64,000 nucleotides of DNA from Acanthochlamys bracteata (GCA_019914995.1 CM034135.1:622501-686500); one strand, 5' to 3'. Positions 1-12,890 are shown, counted from the stretch's first letter. Translations and numbers: made by a program. Notes: a model not told the origin generated them from the letters alone.

Positions 1-541
1 AGTTGTTTGGAAAAGTTTTTCTCAAAACTTAATTATCATTTTTTTATTTTATATTTTTTAATATATTTTCTATAAATATATAGAGAATTTATTTAAAATT
101 TTAAAAAATATAAAAAATTTTACGTAGTAAGATCTTTTTATTACTTATTTTTATTATTTTTTTAATAAAAAAATAAATTTTATTTTTTAAAATAGATAAA
201 AATATTTTTTATTTAAAAAAAAAAGCTCTATTTTAAGCATTTTTAAACGTCTTTTTAGTCATTTTGTAGGCTCAACTAATATAGTATTTGGTAATTGTGA
301 GTGCCTTTAAGTAAAAAACACAACAAAAAAAAAAAACGAATTGAGAAAGGTTTAGAGTGAGCTGAGCTTTTTATAAAAAAAATTTTAATTTTTCAATTCA
401 TCTTTTTTAATATATTTTTTATAAATATATAAAAAATTATTTAATAATTTTTTTATTATATATTTTTTATTTTTTTAAAATATAAAAAAAAACTTATTTT
501 TAAAAAAATTATTTTAAAATACTCCAAATGCCTTCTTAGTA
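1..541. other. AT-rich intergenic DNA
   Basis: Very AT-rich, with runs of A and T and degenerate repeats of the kind seen in many intergenic stretches here. I see no coding signal. Confidence 0.6.
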
Positions 542-1311
542 GCATTGTTGTCAGAGCCGGACCGAACCGTCCAGGTCGATCCGGACGGTAAATCAGTCCA
601 AGTTTACGAAAAAATCGTCCATGCAATTGATCCGTTTCGATCTGTTTTGAATCATTTTGATCCGCTTCAACCCGATCGATCCACCCATCTGGGTCAAATT
701 GGGTTGAATAAAATTTATAAAAATTTAAATTAATAATATATTTAATAAAAAAATAATTATTAATAGCTTTATATTGAAAAATAATATATAGTTTAATTTT
801 TGTATTTGGATATGATAATACAAAAATATAATTGATTATGTCTTATTTGTAAATATTAATTATTAGTAATATTTAAAATTTTATATTATAAAATATTCAG
901 ACTCAAATACGTATACCTAAAAAAGTTTGTTATATTTCTTTTATGATTTTATCTTCTTCTATCTCCTAATTTATTTAAATATTTCTCATTATAAATTATT
1001 ATTATTATTATTATTATTGTTGTTGGTGGTGGTAATATAATGGTGGCAATATTTTAATTTTTACTGTGATAGTTATTGATAAAAAGATGTTGTTGTTGAT
1101 AGTAATACTATAGTAAAAATATTTTATTTTTTACTGTGATTGATGTTACTATTATTGTTGCTAGTGCCGTAATAATAGTAAATTTTTTACTGTAATTGTT
1201 ATTATTATTGATTAAAAATATTTTAATATTATTAATATGACGTGTCAATTTGAGAATTGTGATTCGGACAATTTTTCGATTCGATATTTTATCCGGTTCT
1301 AACAACTATGC
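542..1311. mobile_element. Non-autonomous TIR element (MITE-like), about 770 bp
   Basis: The left end (GCATTGTTGTCAGAGCCGGA, from 542) and the reverse complement of the right end (GCATAGTTGTTAGAACCGGA, ending near 1311) match over about 20 bases with three mismatches, so they form a terminal inverted repeat. A GC-rich head of about 160 bp, full of CCGGAC/GATCC words, is followed by an AT-rich tail with ATT/GTT microsatellite tracts. There is no transposase ORF; the 62-codon ORF over the head is low-complexity repeat. No clear target-site duplication was found, so the superfamily is left open. A similarly built element lies at 20.98-21.65 kb. Confidence 0.6.
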
Positions 1312-1889
1312 CTGTTAGTTGGTGGAGCTATACCAAAACGAAAGCTTGATTTAGAAATAAATAAAATAACAAAATACTTTGGGCTAAGTTTGGTTAAAAA
1401 ATTTAATAGTGTGATTCCAATGTTTATTATTCGATAAGGAGGTCTCCCATTTGGACAATATCAGGAATATAAGAATCCCTCTTGTAAAAAAAAAACCATT
1501 GACCCCTCTATTATATTAACAAGTATTCAGTAAATCTAAATTAAGAAAATAATTCAAAGTCAACAATTGTTCTCGATACAGTCAAAATAATTGTAGCATT
1601 TGTCCAAGACCATTGGTACCGGCAGATCTTCATAACAAACGGTTCAGATGAACTGACCGTTCGAATTCGAAAAACTTTTCCCTCTCTTTATTTCTCCGGT
1701 TGCTTATTTCTCTTCCGCTCCCAATGTTCAGATTCACTTTCTTGGTTTCTTTCTTTCCCAATTTTAACACTTTCTTCTGTCTGAATCTTCAAATTTTCAA
1801 AATTTGAGATTTTTATCTGAAACTATTCCTTCATTTCCAATCTGGGTTCCCCTTGGAAGTGACAAACTTTGACTTGAAATTTCAAGAAA
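1312..1889 (+). promoter_or_regulatory. Upstream region and 5' leader of CSLD5
   Basis: AT-rich sequence passes into a CT-rich leader from about 1678, typical of plant 5' UTRs. An ATG at 1724 opens a 27-codon uORF ending TGA at 1805-1807, 82 bases before the main ATG. Whether it is transcribed depends on an unmapped start site. No convincing TATA box was picked. Confidence 0.4.
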
Positions 1890-4800
1890 ATGGTTCAGAG
1901 ATCTCTTCTCCCTGCTTCTCCGGTGACTATTACTGTTAGTTCAGGTGGAAAATCCGGTAGAGCAATGAATCTAACAAGCCCGGTTCAACGAGACTCTCTT
2001 CCTGGAAGCACTACTTCTCCTGTGACTGCTTCGAGACAAAGCAGCGGCGGAGGCGGCGGCGGCCGATACGGTTCGGTTTCTAAAGAAGAAGCCGAAGAAA
2101 TCAGCTCGGAGTTTGTTCAGTACACAGTTCACATCCCTCCTACTCCTGATAGATCCAAGCTGAATGGTTCCGTCGATGACACTGTTCCACGGCCTAACCG
2201 GAGTTATATTTCCGGCACTATCTTTACCGGTGGACTCAACAGAGTTACTCGGGGGCACGTCATGGAGTGCTCCACCGACGGCACAGATGTATCTAGATCA
2301 ATATCGATGGGTTGCAGGATGAAGGGCTGTGATGAGCCAGCATTCTTCATTGACGGGAAGCCGCCGTGCGAGTGCGACGACATGATCTGTCGAGACTGTT
2401 ATCAGGAGTGTTTTAGCAACAATGGTGGTCTGTGCCCTGGTTGCAGAGAACCATACAAGATTACAAGCGGAGACGGTGAAGAAGAAGAAGAAAAATTGGA
2501 ACATAACTCAGAAGCAGAGGACCAAACAATGCCGTTGACGTCGATGGCGGAGCTACGAGGAGGTCGGCATATGTCTATCATGAAATCAACCAAAGTTCGC
2601 GGCTATCCGGCGGACTTCGATCATAACCGTTGGTTGTTTGAGACTAAAGGGACTTATGGGTATGGTAATGCTCTGTGGCCGAGGGACGGACAAGGCGGGG
2701 TCGGCACCGAATGTAGCACAGGCGGAGGAGGTTTTAAAGGGTTCGGTGAACCTCCGAACTTCGCTAGCCGGAGCAGGCAGCCGTTGACTAGAAAAATTGG
2801 AGTTTCACAAGCAATTATCAGCCCTTACAGGTTACAAACTAAACACTGTTTTTCAAATTTACTGTACATTTTCTTTGGTGATTCTTGGAAAGTTTTTATT
2901 TTAACTCGAATTTTTTCTTCAGATTATTGATTGTGTTTCGATTGCTGATGCTGGGATTTTTCTTGACATGGAGAATCCGGAATCCGAACAGAGAAGCAAT
3001 GTGGTTGTGGGGAATGTCAGTGACTTGTGAGCTCTGGTTTGCTTTCTCCTGGCTTCTTGATCAACTCCCCAAGCTCTGTCCAGTGAACAGAGCGACCGAT
3101 CTATCCATCCTCAAAGAACGTTTCGAGTCGCCGAATGTTCGGAATCCGAAAGGAAAATCTGATCTTCCGGGCATCGACGTCTTCGTTTCGACCGCCGACC
3201 CGGAGAAAGAACCGCCGCTCGTCACTGCCAACACCATCTTGTCAATCCTTGCCGTGGATTACCCTGTTGAAAAGCTTGCCTGCTACTTATCGGACGACGG
3301 AGGTTCACTGCTGACATTCGAGGCGTTGGCAGAGACAGCTAGTTTCGCGAGAGTCTGGGTTCCGTTTTGCCGGAAACACGATATCGAGCCGAGGAATCCG
3401 GAGGCCTACTTTAATCTGAAGAGAGATCCATTGAAGAACAAGGTGAGGGTTGATTTTGTAAGAGAGAGAAGGAAGGTGAAGAGGGAGTATGATGAGTTCA
3501 AGGTGAGGATCAATTCTTTGCCCGACGCAATTCGCCGGCGCTCAGACGCTTTTAACGCAGGCGAGGAGATGCGTGCAAGGCGAAAGAACGAAGAGATTGC
3601 CATCGCCGGTGGCACTGCAACAGAGCCATTGAGGCTCGTGAAAGCCACATGGATGTCTGATGGTAGCCATTGGCCTGGTACTTGGTTTTTCGCCGAAGAA
3701 GATCACTCGAAAGGCGATCATTCTGGTATTATTCAGGTAAGCATCCATCTCCGGAGAAGTAAAAGTCTATTCTTTTCTTATTCCGGTGATCACCGGTTGC
3801 TGTGTTGTTTTACAGGCAATGTTAGCTCCTCCCAACCCACAACCAGTAATGGGAACGGAAGCAAACGAGAAGAATCTAATCGACACCACCCGAGTGGATA
3901 TCCGGCTACCGATGCTCGTCTACGTATCAAGAGAGAAACGTCCCGGCTACGACCACAACAAGAAAGCCGGCGCCATGAACGCTATGGTTCGAACAAGCGC
4001 GATCATGTCGAGCGGTCCGTTCATACTTAACCTTGACTGTGATCACTACATCTACAACTCCTCTGCCCTCCGAGAAGGAATGTGTTTCATGCTTGACCGC
4101 GGCGGCGACCGGATCTGCTACGTTCAGTTCCCGCAGAGGTTCGAAGGCATCGATCCTTCTGATCGGTATGCAAACCATAATCTTGTTTTCTTTGATGTTA
4201 CGATGAGGGCAATGGATGGATTGCAAGGGCCGATGTATGTCGGCACCGGTTGCATATTCCGTCGAACTGCCTTGTATGGGTTTTCGCCTCCAAGAGCGAC
4301 GGAGCACCATGGATGGTTTGGTATGAAGAAGATTAAGCTGTTACAGAGAAAACCCACTATGGGAAAGAAGCATGAGCTTGAGAAGGAGATCATGTTGCCG
4401 CCGGTAGGCGTCGACGATAGTGACGATGTTACCGATATCGAATCAGCTTCGTTGCTTCAAAAGAGGTTTGGGAACTCTTCGATCTTGCTAGCTTCGATTC
4501 CGGTAGCAGAGTTCCAAGGCAGGCTTCTGCAAGATGTCGCCGGAAAGACTCAGGGAAGACCGGCTGGTGTCTTAGTCGGTCCTCGTGAACCCTTGGATGC
4601 CGCAACCGTTGCCGAAGCTATCAGTGTGATATCCTGCTTCTATGAAGAGAAAACAGAGTGGGGGCAAAGGGTTGGTTGGATCTACGGCAGTGTGACGGAG
4701 GACGTAGTCACTGGTTACCGGATGCATAACCGAGGATGGCGTTCCGTTTACTGCGTGACTAAGCGTGATGCTTTTCGAGGCACAGCACCTATCAATCTCA

Positions 4801-5603
4801 CCGACCGACTTCACCAGGTTCTCCGGTGGGCAACCGGCTCCGTTGAGATCTTCTTTTCAAGAAACAACGCCTTATTTGCAACCCGCCGGATGAAGCTCTT
4901 GCAACGTGTTGCTTATTTCAATGCCGGAATATACCCGTTCACTTCGTTATTCCTCGTTGTCTACTGCGTTCTTCCGGCGATCTCTTTATTCACTGGTCAC
5001 TTCATCGTGCAATCTTTAAGCATAAACTTTCTAATCCTTCTACTTGGGATAACGATCACTCTATGCTTGTTAGCTTTGCTTGAGATCAAATGGTCAGGAA
5101 TTACACTACACGAGTGGTGGCGCAACGAACAGTTCTGGCTCATCGGCGGAACAAGCGCTCACCCGGCTGCCGTTCTCCAAGGAATCCTCAAAGTTATCGC
5201 TGGAGTCGATATTTCATTCACTCTAACATCAAAGCCAGCAAGCGACGGCGACAACGACGAAAACACATTCGCAGAGTTGTACATCGTTAAATGGAGCCTT
5301 CTAATGGTTCCGCCGATCACTATCATGATGGTAAACGCGATAGCTATCGCGGTAGGGACGGCGAGGACACTGTACCGGGTTAACCCTCAATGGAACAAGT
5401 TGATCGGCGGCGTGTTCTTCAGCTTATGGGTGTTGTGCCATTTGTATCCGTTTGCTAAAGGGTTGATGGGAAGAAGAGGGAAAGTCCCGACAATCGTTTT
5501 CGTTTGGTCTGGATTGCTTTCAATTATTATCTCGTTGCTTTGGGTTTATATCAGCATGCCTCAAGGAAGGAGGGAAGACTACATGAACTTTCAATTCCCA
5601 TGA
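1890..5603 (+). CDS. CSLD5: Cellulose synthase-like protein D5 (GT2 family)
   Basis: Exons 1890-2830, 2923-3736 and 3816-5603 join in frame to 1180 residues, the CSLD5 length. The family makes beta-1,4-linked wall polysaccharide at Golgi, plasma membrane and cell plate; CSLD5 acts in dividing cells. Visible features are a Ser/Gly-rich N-terminus, a RING-like cysteine cluster at about 142-187 (CRMKGCDE... CPGC), the first two membrane helices at about 314-360, catalytic D438/D439 (LSDDGG), DCDHY with D659 and D661, TED ending at D881, the QVLRW motif at 919-923, then C-terminal membrane helices and the terminal FQFP. The N-terminal SGTIFTGG...TRGHV stretch and the C-terminus fit CSLD5 better than CSLD2/3, from memory of the families. 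The intron 1 split inside an Arg codon (AG|A) gives SPYRLLI. The start is the first in-frame ATG. No lesion is seen. Confidence 0.95.
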
Positions 5604-6170
5604 AACCCTATCTGTTTCAGCAGCAGCAGTAGCAGACCAAGGAAGGTTGTTTTGGAATTTCAGTTTAATTTTTTCGGTTGTCATTTCTCAATGAATGGGT
5701 GATGAACAATGTTATGTTGTTTCCATTGAGGTTGTGTTTCAGTGAATGAAGTTGCAATGCATGTGAATGATGATCAACGTCAATGTTTTGTCTTGAATTC
5801 TTGATCATAATTTAAACCACATTAAATTGAACCTTAGTACTGAAAAATGCCCCTTAGCTAAACAACTGAATACAATACTTTGACAAACTATATTAATCAA
5901 TGGGGATCAATAAGAATATAAGGGATTAATGGAAGAACATTATCACATCACAACTCTACTACTAGTAGCAGTACAAATTTACGTGGGTCATTCTTAACCA
6001 ACCAACAGAGCACAAGCATAAAAAATAAAATATCAACTAAGCTGCTACTGGTAGCAAAGAATTGCAAATACAAAATTAGAAATAACAGCTCATTAACCTT
6101 CACCCATTTTCTTTTTCTTTTCTTTAAAAACAAAAGCAGGGCGGTTAAATAGAAAAGGGTAACACTGCTA
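5604..6170. other. Convergent 3' UTRs of CSLD5 and the GATA gene
   Basis: The CSLD5 stop (5603) and the GATA stop (6171, opposite strand) face each other across 567 bp. The sequence looks like 3' UTR with T-rich and A-rich tracts. No other gene is seen. Confidence 0.6.
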
Positions 6171-6888
6171 TTATCTGAAGCCACAAGAAAGAGCCATGAG
6201 TAAAACAGCAGCTTGTTCTTCTTCTTCACCAAGTTTTTTCTGTAACCAAGAAGTAGAAGAACCAGAACTACAACTAGAGCTAGTAGATCTCTTCTTCAAG
6301 AACAAATCATTGGTGTACCCTAATTTTCCCAAAATCTGAAGCTTCAATTCAACGTCCATTCGATCTGCTCTTCTTTTTTCTAATCTTTTCTTCTTCATCT
6401 CTTTCTCTCCTTCTGGATCTTCTTCTTCCCGTCGCCGTTTCGTGTACCGAATGCCGCACGCATTACACAGAGACTGATATCAATCAGATCACAAAATAAA
6501 GAACCCTAATCAGAATTGCTCGAGAAGAGATCGGCAATCAAATCACATACACCATGAAATCAGTCGACCGATTTGAGAAAATTAGAAATCACAGACCTTT
6601 GGACCGGAAGGGCCGCTGCGCCAAAGAGGAGTTTTTGTAGTGTGGCAATCAATACAACTTTTCAAAACTTTCCGGTTGCTACCAGACTCCGTCGAGATAG
6701 ATTCGGAACACTCACTACCATTCGGATCTATCGATTCCGAACCCTAAAACAAAGTTCAAAGATCTCAATCAGCTAAACGATTCAAGTCGATCACAGATAG
6801 AAGGTGCTGATCTTAATTAATCAACTATAACAAATAACGGATCCACAGATCGGAACTTAAAACTCACCTTATCTTCTGCTAAACCCAT
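6171..6888 (-). CDS. Class B (LLM-domain type) GATA transcription factor, GATA15/16-like
   Basis: Three exons on the minus strand, 6888-6868 (7 codons, MGLAEDK), 6743-6597 and 6473-6171, give 156 residues in frame. The zinc finger is split by intron 2 after GPSGPK and reads C-x2-C-x18-C-x2-C (CIDC ... CNAC) with TPLWR and GPKSLCNACGIR, the plant GATA signature. A basic stretch follows (YTKRRR, KKKRLEKRR). The C-terminus carries LGEEEEQAAVLLMALSCG, the LLM element of small class B GATAs that act in greening, cytokinin response and growth. It should be a nuclear, sequence-specific DNA-binding regulator. The very short first exon and the two introns of about 123 bp each have consensus GT-AG ends. 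GATA15, 16 and 17 paralogues cannot be separated by eye. Confidence 0.9.
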
Positions 6889-7100
6889 CAATCTTTGTTC
6901 CTTGAAGCTCAACTCAATTGAAGTAACAGAAAAATTATCAGAACAATGTCCGAGTCACCGATCAAGAACTCAATCAATAGGATCCGGAGAAGTGATCTAA
7001 GAATAGACACTACTCGAACTAACTGAACGAGCTAGAGAAAGAGAGCGAGAATGAAGAATAAGAGAACGAAACGAAATGAAGAGACGAATTTTGAAGTGAA

Positions 7101-7110
7101 TATTTATAGA
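7101..7110 (-). promoter_or_regulatory. Probable TATA box of the GATA gene
   Basis: TCTATAAATA on the minus strand lies about 210 bp upstream of the ATG at 6888, before a GA-rich (minus-strand CT-rich) leader. This is a normal plant spacing if the leader is about 180 nt. Confidence 0.5.
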
Positions 7111-7953
7111 TCGAGAAAAGAGGAGGGAAAAAATTGGAGGGAGAGGGAAAATCCGTGGAGGTTAAGCTAAAAAAAAATGAAGACAGAAGGAAAATGTTTT
7201 TGGCAGGCAGATAGAAGGAAGGAACGAGAACAAAATGAAATCAAATGGAACAAAAGCATAAGGACCACTAACTGACTTATTAGGGTTAGTTAATAAAGCT
7301 TAGGCCCAAAACTTAAAGCCCATGGATTTTTTTGTCTTCTTACTTCGTGCAGATTAGCTTAAATTGTTCCGGCGGTCTTGCATCGACTTGTGTCTGTATT
7401 TTGAAGCGAGGAAAACCCTAGAACGCCGGCCGCCACCTAGGATAAAATGTATGAAAAGATAGGAAACGTGGCGGGCTTTCTTGATCCATGAAAAAGAATG
7501 TAGCACGAACCTCCTCCACTCCGGTTGAGATCTAGCGGCTACTGATATGTTTCGCAACATTTGCAGGGGGTTGGGCGGCGGAGAACGAGAGAATAATAAT
7601 ATTGAACCGTTTATGGACGTGGCATTAAACCCATACAGATCAATAATATGCTTATTAACAGTAATGCAAGCATGACTTATCATCGCATAAGAGAACAGAT
7701 AAGGTATGATCATTTATAAAATAATCACATGAAGAAACAAAGCCAGCCAAAACGTTTGCTGTTGTTCTGCTTTTTCATTACATAATACAACAATCACCCT
7801 GAACTGGAGATGTATTCAAATTAAAAATCCGTAGGAGAAGAACATTTTATTCTCTCTTTCTGGACCAACATCTGACGACGTGACTTAACTGCAGTGCACA
7901 AGGGGGAAAACTTCAAATTGACTTTCCGAAGAGAAGCAACGTGTAAAATCAGC
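7111..7953. other. Intergenic and 3' UTR sequence
   Basis: Contains a GGCCCA-type motif near 7300 (site II-like) and the likely 3' UTR of the orphan secreted-protein gene. A minus-strand ORF of 119 codons at 7354-7713 has no family resemblance that I recognise and is not called. Confidence 0.4.
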
Positions 7954-8406
7954 TCATAATGCCAATGAAACAATGCAAACAGCAACGAGAGCACCAACGA
8001 CCGCAGGCCCACTCCTTACTGCCGCTGATCTTCGGACCTTGTGGATAGCAGGCGCTTGGGCACTTGCAGGCGCAGAAGCCATTGGACGTGTCACTGTAGC
8101 TACCTCAGGTTCAGATTCAGGATCGAGATTCGTTATAGGAGGTTCAACAAAATCTGTAAAAATCCCCTCATCTTCTGATCGGACGGGCACGGCGTGCATG
8201 CTCGAGCCAAGATTCGAGTCTTTTGACTCTATCACAGTACTGGCGGTCACGATAGTCCTGTCTGGGGCAACAGTGGTAGAGGCTGTTATTATAGTTTGGC
8301 CTTGGCCGTGAGAGGCTTCCGCAATGCTTCTCCGCACCGACAGGCTGCCATCAACACATTGCGCTGCAACCATGACCAGCAGAACCAGCCCAATGACGCG
8401 GCTCAT
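7954..8406 (-). CDS. Small secreted, possibly GPI-anchored protein of unknown function
   Basis: A 150-residue ORF starting at 8406, chosen because MSRVIGLVLLVMVAAQCVDG is a textbook signal peptide; the longer ORF from 8517 would bury it. The mature region is Ser/Thr/Val-rich with two similar TIITAS/TIVTAS segments, then an acidic stretch and an Ala/Pro-rich stretch (ASAPASAQAPA). The C-terminus is a small-residue spacer followed by a hydrophobic tail (VVGALVAVCIVSLAL), as expected of a GPI-anchor signal or a single membrane helix. A TTTTATCAG just upstream of the ATG could be the acceptor of a 5' UTR intron. I do not recognise the family. It could be an arabinogalactan-like peptide, but the proline content is low. 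Confidence 0.6.
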   Translation of the reverse strand: MSRVIGLVLLVMVAAQCVDGSLSVRRSIAEASHGQGQTIITASTTVAPDRTIVTASTVIESKDSNLGSSMHAVPVRSEDEGIFTDFVEPPITNLDPESEPEVATVTRPMASAPASAQAPAIHKVRRSAAVRSGPAVVGALVAVCIVSLAL

Positions 8407-9359
8407 CCTGCCCCCTCGGACCTGATAAAAGCAGGATTTGAATACAAGACTGGTAAAACAAACAAGCTGACAGAAAATGTATAAATTTAAAGAGGGGACG
8501 AACAGGCTCCTGACCATTGGGTTACGTATACGGTGGAGCTATATTTTAGGAGTGTACTCTATTTTTAAAGAGCAAATAACAGCCGCTCATGTGATTTCCG
8601 CTGCATGTTTTGATTATACAAAGCCAAACTTCAGCGATACACCACTTGCACCCAAAACCAGAACCTCAGTGAAATGTATAGCACAAATGGCAGCAATATT
8701 AAGGAACATGTACATAATTACCAAAGAGATTAAAACTCAATTATGAGAGGTGTCAATTACTTAAAACTTCATTCCCCTTCATAAGGCAATAAACTTGCCA
8801 AACTAATAAACAGACAAATAAAACCATAGTACTACCCAGGTTTAACATTTCAGGGTAACGTATACTCAACAACAGTCGGTGAGAAAAAATACCCCTACAA
8901 ATTCTCACAAAACGCTTGGCCATGTTATACAGGTAGAGGGGCGCCCTGTATACTAAAATCAGCTAAAACAACAACTGATTCTCCCCTTCTCTCTGTTCAA
9001 CAGTAAGAACTCAACATGACCCTTCATCAGCATCCCATAGAATGCCCAACCACCAACACAAAACTAGATCAAATAGATACTTCATTTTGCCAAAATATTG
9101 TAAATTTTGCCCAGATGACCACGACTCTTTAGCCGCTACTTTCCACCGACCATAACCACCTCCCTGACTGACACCAGGACTGGACCTACACGACCAGGAC
9201 CGACAAGACAGGACTCAACCCACGCGGGAAACATGACCAGACACATCCCCAGACCTTCAGTACCACGCCCTGCAAGAGGTAAAGAAAATTTTCATGCCAA
9301 CCCCAAATAAAAAAAAGCAGGGTTTCCAAATTCACAAAGATGTTTGCCTTGCCTCACCT
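8407..9359. other. Intergenic sequence including the importin alpha 3' UTR
   Basis: Lies between two minus-strand genes. The part nearest 9360 is probably importin alpha 3' UTR. Overlapping short ORFs here carry no recognisable domain. Confidence 0.45.
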
Positions 9360-12300
9360 TCAGCCAAAGTTAAATCCACTTGGAGGAACTTGCATTGAGC
9401 CACCAAACTGGAAGCCAGGTTGAGCACCATCACCGGTAGGCATGGCGTCATCTTCCTCCAGCCAATATGATTCGAGGATCTTGACAGCCTTCTCATATAT
9501 CTCAGTGTTGTCGTGGCTCTGAAGGTTCTCAATCTTCTCGAGCCCCTCAGCTTCTTCAATTGCTTGCGCATATAGATTCGCACCACCAGTTATGCCATTC
9601 TCCTTATCAACTTCACCGACCTTCAGGATGTTTTCAAGACCTTCCAAGCAAACTGTCACAATTCTTGGGTCAGGGCACACAAGGAGATCACACAAAGGCT
9701 TGATGCAACCCTGGCTAACAAGGAACCTGTCCAGTATTATCAAAGCAAAGCAAACACTTAGTGCTAAAAATCAAATTTACACTGGGTAACCTATGATGAA
9801 CAGATAATGAACGCATACTTTATTTGATCATGAGTGCCGCCTGATGTTGCATTTGAGATAGCCCAAGCAGCTTCCTTCTTAATGTCAAACTCCGCAGTTT
9901 GCAACAGATGAACCAATGGGCCAATGATGCCAGAATTAATTACAGCCTATCAACCAAAATTTTAAAATTTACTTCTTCAACAGAATGTTTCCAATCTTAG
10001 CAACACTAAATCAAACAATTATAAAAACAGGTCAAACCTGTATCTGATCCTTGTTTCCAGCTGTGATGTTCGAAATGGTCCAGCAAGCTTCCTTCTTGAT
10101 GCTTTTCTTATGGTTGTGTGTCAAAAGAGTCAGCAAACAAGGAAGAGAATTGTGATTGATGATGTACTTCAAAGAAAGAAAAAATGGAACCATATTAGAT
10201 GTCAAGCTGGTTGAAAGTAAGGTTGATCTTATTGTGTACTGTTTTTAATATGTTACTATGCACAATAGTACTGACAACTGCATCCAACCAAACATATACC
10301 TGCGTCTGTACATCATCCCCAGTGACAATGTTGCCAACCGTACGAAGAGCAGGAATAAGCACTGAAGGTGAAGGGTGCCTGGAAGAGAAAAGGATAGACG
10401 ATCAGAGATGCTAGTAAAAGATTTCAGATTCAGAAGTTCAAACCTAGTCAAAGAAGTGTGGCTACTGACATAAGAAGCTCCACAAGTCGGGGGCAGACAC
10501 CAGCTTCGATTACAGCTTGGATTTTATCATTTGTACCATCAGACAAATATGAGAGGGCCCAGCATGCATCTGTGAGAACCTCCTCATCGTTGGAATGGAT
10601 GAGGCGCTCCAATGCTGGAAGAGCAGGCCTTGTCTAGTTCAAACATGCCAAATTCCAACTTCAATGTAAAGCTCAAGTAGTAAAGAGACAAAACATTGAA
10701 ATAGAAACCATCCATTATGTTATTTGCAACTATGCTAAAAGAACCTGCTCAAATGGAGGCTGTGGCTTCCCCCTACAAAAGTTCGATAGAGTCCAAGTTG
10801 CATTTCTCAACATGGAAAGTTTAGCATGTTCATTCAATTGAGCTAAAAGGGGGATCAGTGCGCCACTAGAAAGGACAAGATCTCTGCATCTTGGAGAGTC
10901 TCCGGCGACATTTCCCAGTGCCCACACAGCCTGCGCACAAGAAGAAAAAGCAGATTCACAGAAAGAGAAATATGATAGCTTTAGAAATCACATACTATGC
11001 AAAGATCTAAGAAACCAGTTACCTGCTCACGAACATCATCACTCGGTGACTGGAGAAGTTGCACAAAGATAGGAACAGCTCCATGGTCTATCACAACCTT
11101 TGTATTCTCAGATGTACCAGATGCTATATTGGTGAGGGCCCAAGCAGCTTCAAACTACTCGAAATTTAATAAGAAGTCAAATTAGTCAAAAGAATATAAA
11201 CAAGAGTCACAAAAATGTAAGTAAACATAGTAATATTAAACATCTACTCAAACTTTGATGAATGAACAATTCAAGGCAGCAAACGCTAAACAGAATTTCC
11301 ATCAATGCATGTAAAGATGATTATATGTATTCAACCTGGTGCTTCTATCTTGCCTATACCGACACAATAAAGGATTTGATCACCTAATCCTTTTGCCAAT
11401 CATATAAAATAATCATTGCAACAACATTGATGACATGCTCAGAATCCAAATCTTGATGTATGAAGAGATTTCATCTCGTACTACATCCTAAAAGTATCAT
11501 GTACCAACAGTGCAGAAAACCAAGCTTAATTAAATTATTGCTGTTAATATAAACAACTTATCCAAGCTTAGTTCCTGAACTCAACCAGTGCTCCATGGCA
11601 ATACACACATACGATTATAAATAGACGATGAGACAAGAACTATCACGAGAACAGATACATAATAGAAAACTAAAAATCAGCACACAAGATCAAGAAAGAG
11701 AGCATCACAATAAACAATATATCTCAAGTAGGAGCACACAGTTATATATGCCAGTATATAACAAGGCTACTGCGCTACAACCAAAGAGTGGAGTTACCGA
11801 TATGCTCACAGAAAATGAGAGCTGGTACTGACCTGAAGCTGAGGGAAATCCTCCCTCTTTAGAAACTCCACAAATCGAGGAACAACACCAGCTTGGATGA
11901 CCTCTTCAATGGGAGGACTTCTCTCTGACCAAAATAGAAATAAAAAATCAGTAAAAAAGTTCATCATCAGCGGCTTCGGATGATACAAATATAATTCAAT
12001 TTCCCAAAATTTCTGTACCAATGGATAACAGCTTTCTGAACTGTGTTGTAGCCTCCAGCTGCAAATTGTTATCCTCTGAGTGAACTCCAGCAACCATTGC
12101 AGGAAGGCTTTCAAGCTGGAACATCGATGATGATTGGAATTAGACAAAAACTCCATGCCAAATCAAAATCTAAAACTAATTGAGAAAATCCACAGATTTA
12201 AGATGCCTAATATTCGAGTCCGAGCCTAAACCAGAACCAAAGTTTGATATCCTCAAATACAAATACCACACATCACCAAGATCACCGCACCATTCTCCTA

Positions 12301-12890
12301 GGAAGCACTCAAAAAAAGAAAGTAATGCTCTGCCTGCTGAATCAGAAACCTCTAGCAGCAAAACAAAATTTCAAACAGATTGAAAGACCATAGAAAAGCA
12401 ACTATGAAAAGTTCTAAAACTCTTGTAAACAAAAGTTCAAGAAAAGAATCCTAAGACCATTTTATTGGCATCGATAACACAAGCATTCACCTCAATTCAA
12501 ATCCATACAGACTAAACATTTACAATTGAAACAATTTTACTGGCAGATTTTATATGAAAAAAATAACTGCCGGAACCCTAGCAAATCAATTGACAATCCG
12601 ATCTACCAACAACATATCCAGATTCCTTAAACAACAAGATCAGAGACCAATTTCTCAACCAAAAACTAAGATTACCATACCTTTCGATCAACAGCAGCGC
12701 TATGAACAGCTGTAGGGAACTGCAACGATTGCATACCTTCCCTTCTCTTCTTCTGCAAGCTCTCTTCCCTCCGATTCTTCCGGATCTCAACGAGATTATC
12801 CTCCCTTCGCCTTCGCCCTTCCTCTGCATCCACCGCTACCTTATACTTATTCCGGCGGACCTCCGCCCGCTCGTTCGGCCTCAGCGACAT
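9360..12890 (-). CDS. IMPA: Importin subunit alpha (karyopherin alpha)
   Basis: Ten minus-strand exons join in frame to 527 residues: 12890-12681, 12115-12019, 11924-11833, 11154-11023, 10930-10745, 10633-10470, 10378-10300, 10166-10038, 9946-9819 and 9726-9360. The protein is the adaptor that binds nuclear localisation signals and, through importin beta, carries cargo through nuclear pores. Exon 1 encodes the importin-beta-binding domain ([17 protein letters not shown] and the following Arg/Lys/Glu-rich segment). Armadillo repeats follow with the ligand-binding W...N signature: [55 protein letters not shown]. The C-terminus has the acidic YWLEEDD and a Gly/Phe-rich tail ending FNFG. The start is the canonical MSLRP, two codons inside the longest ORF. 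No defects were seen. It fits the IMPA-1/2/4 group. Confidence 0.95.

Noticed and set aside
545..733. 62-codon ORF
   Set aside because: Lies in the GC-rich head of a MITE-like element; its repeated GATCCG words explain the open frame.
3927..4310. 127-codon antisense ORF
   Set aside because: Shadow of CSLD5 exon 3.
7354..7713. 119-codon minus-strand ORF
   Set aside because: No domain, no splice or promoter context, probably 3' flank of the orphan gene; composition looks non-coding.
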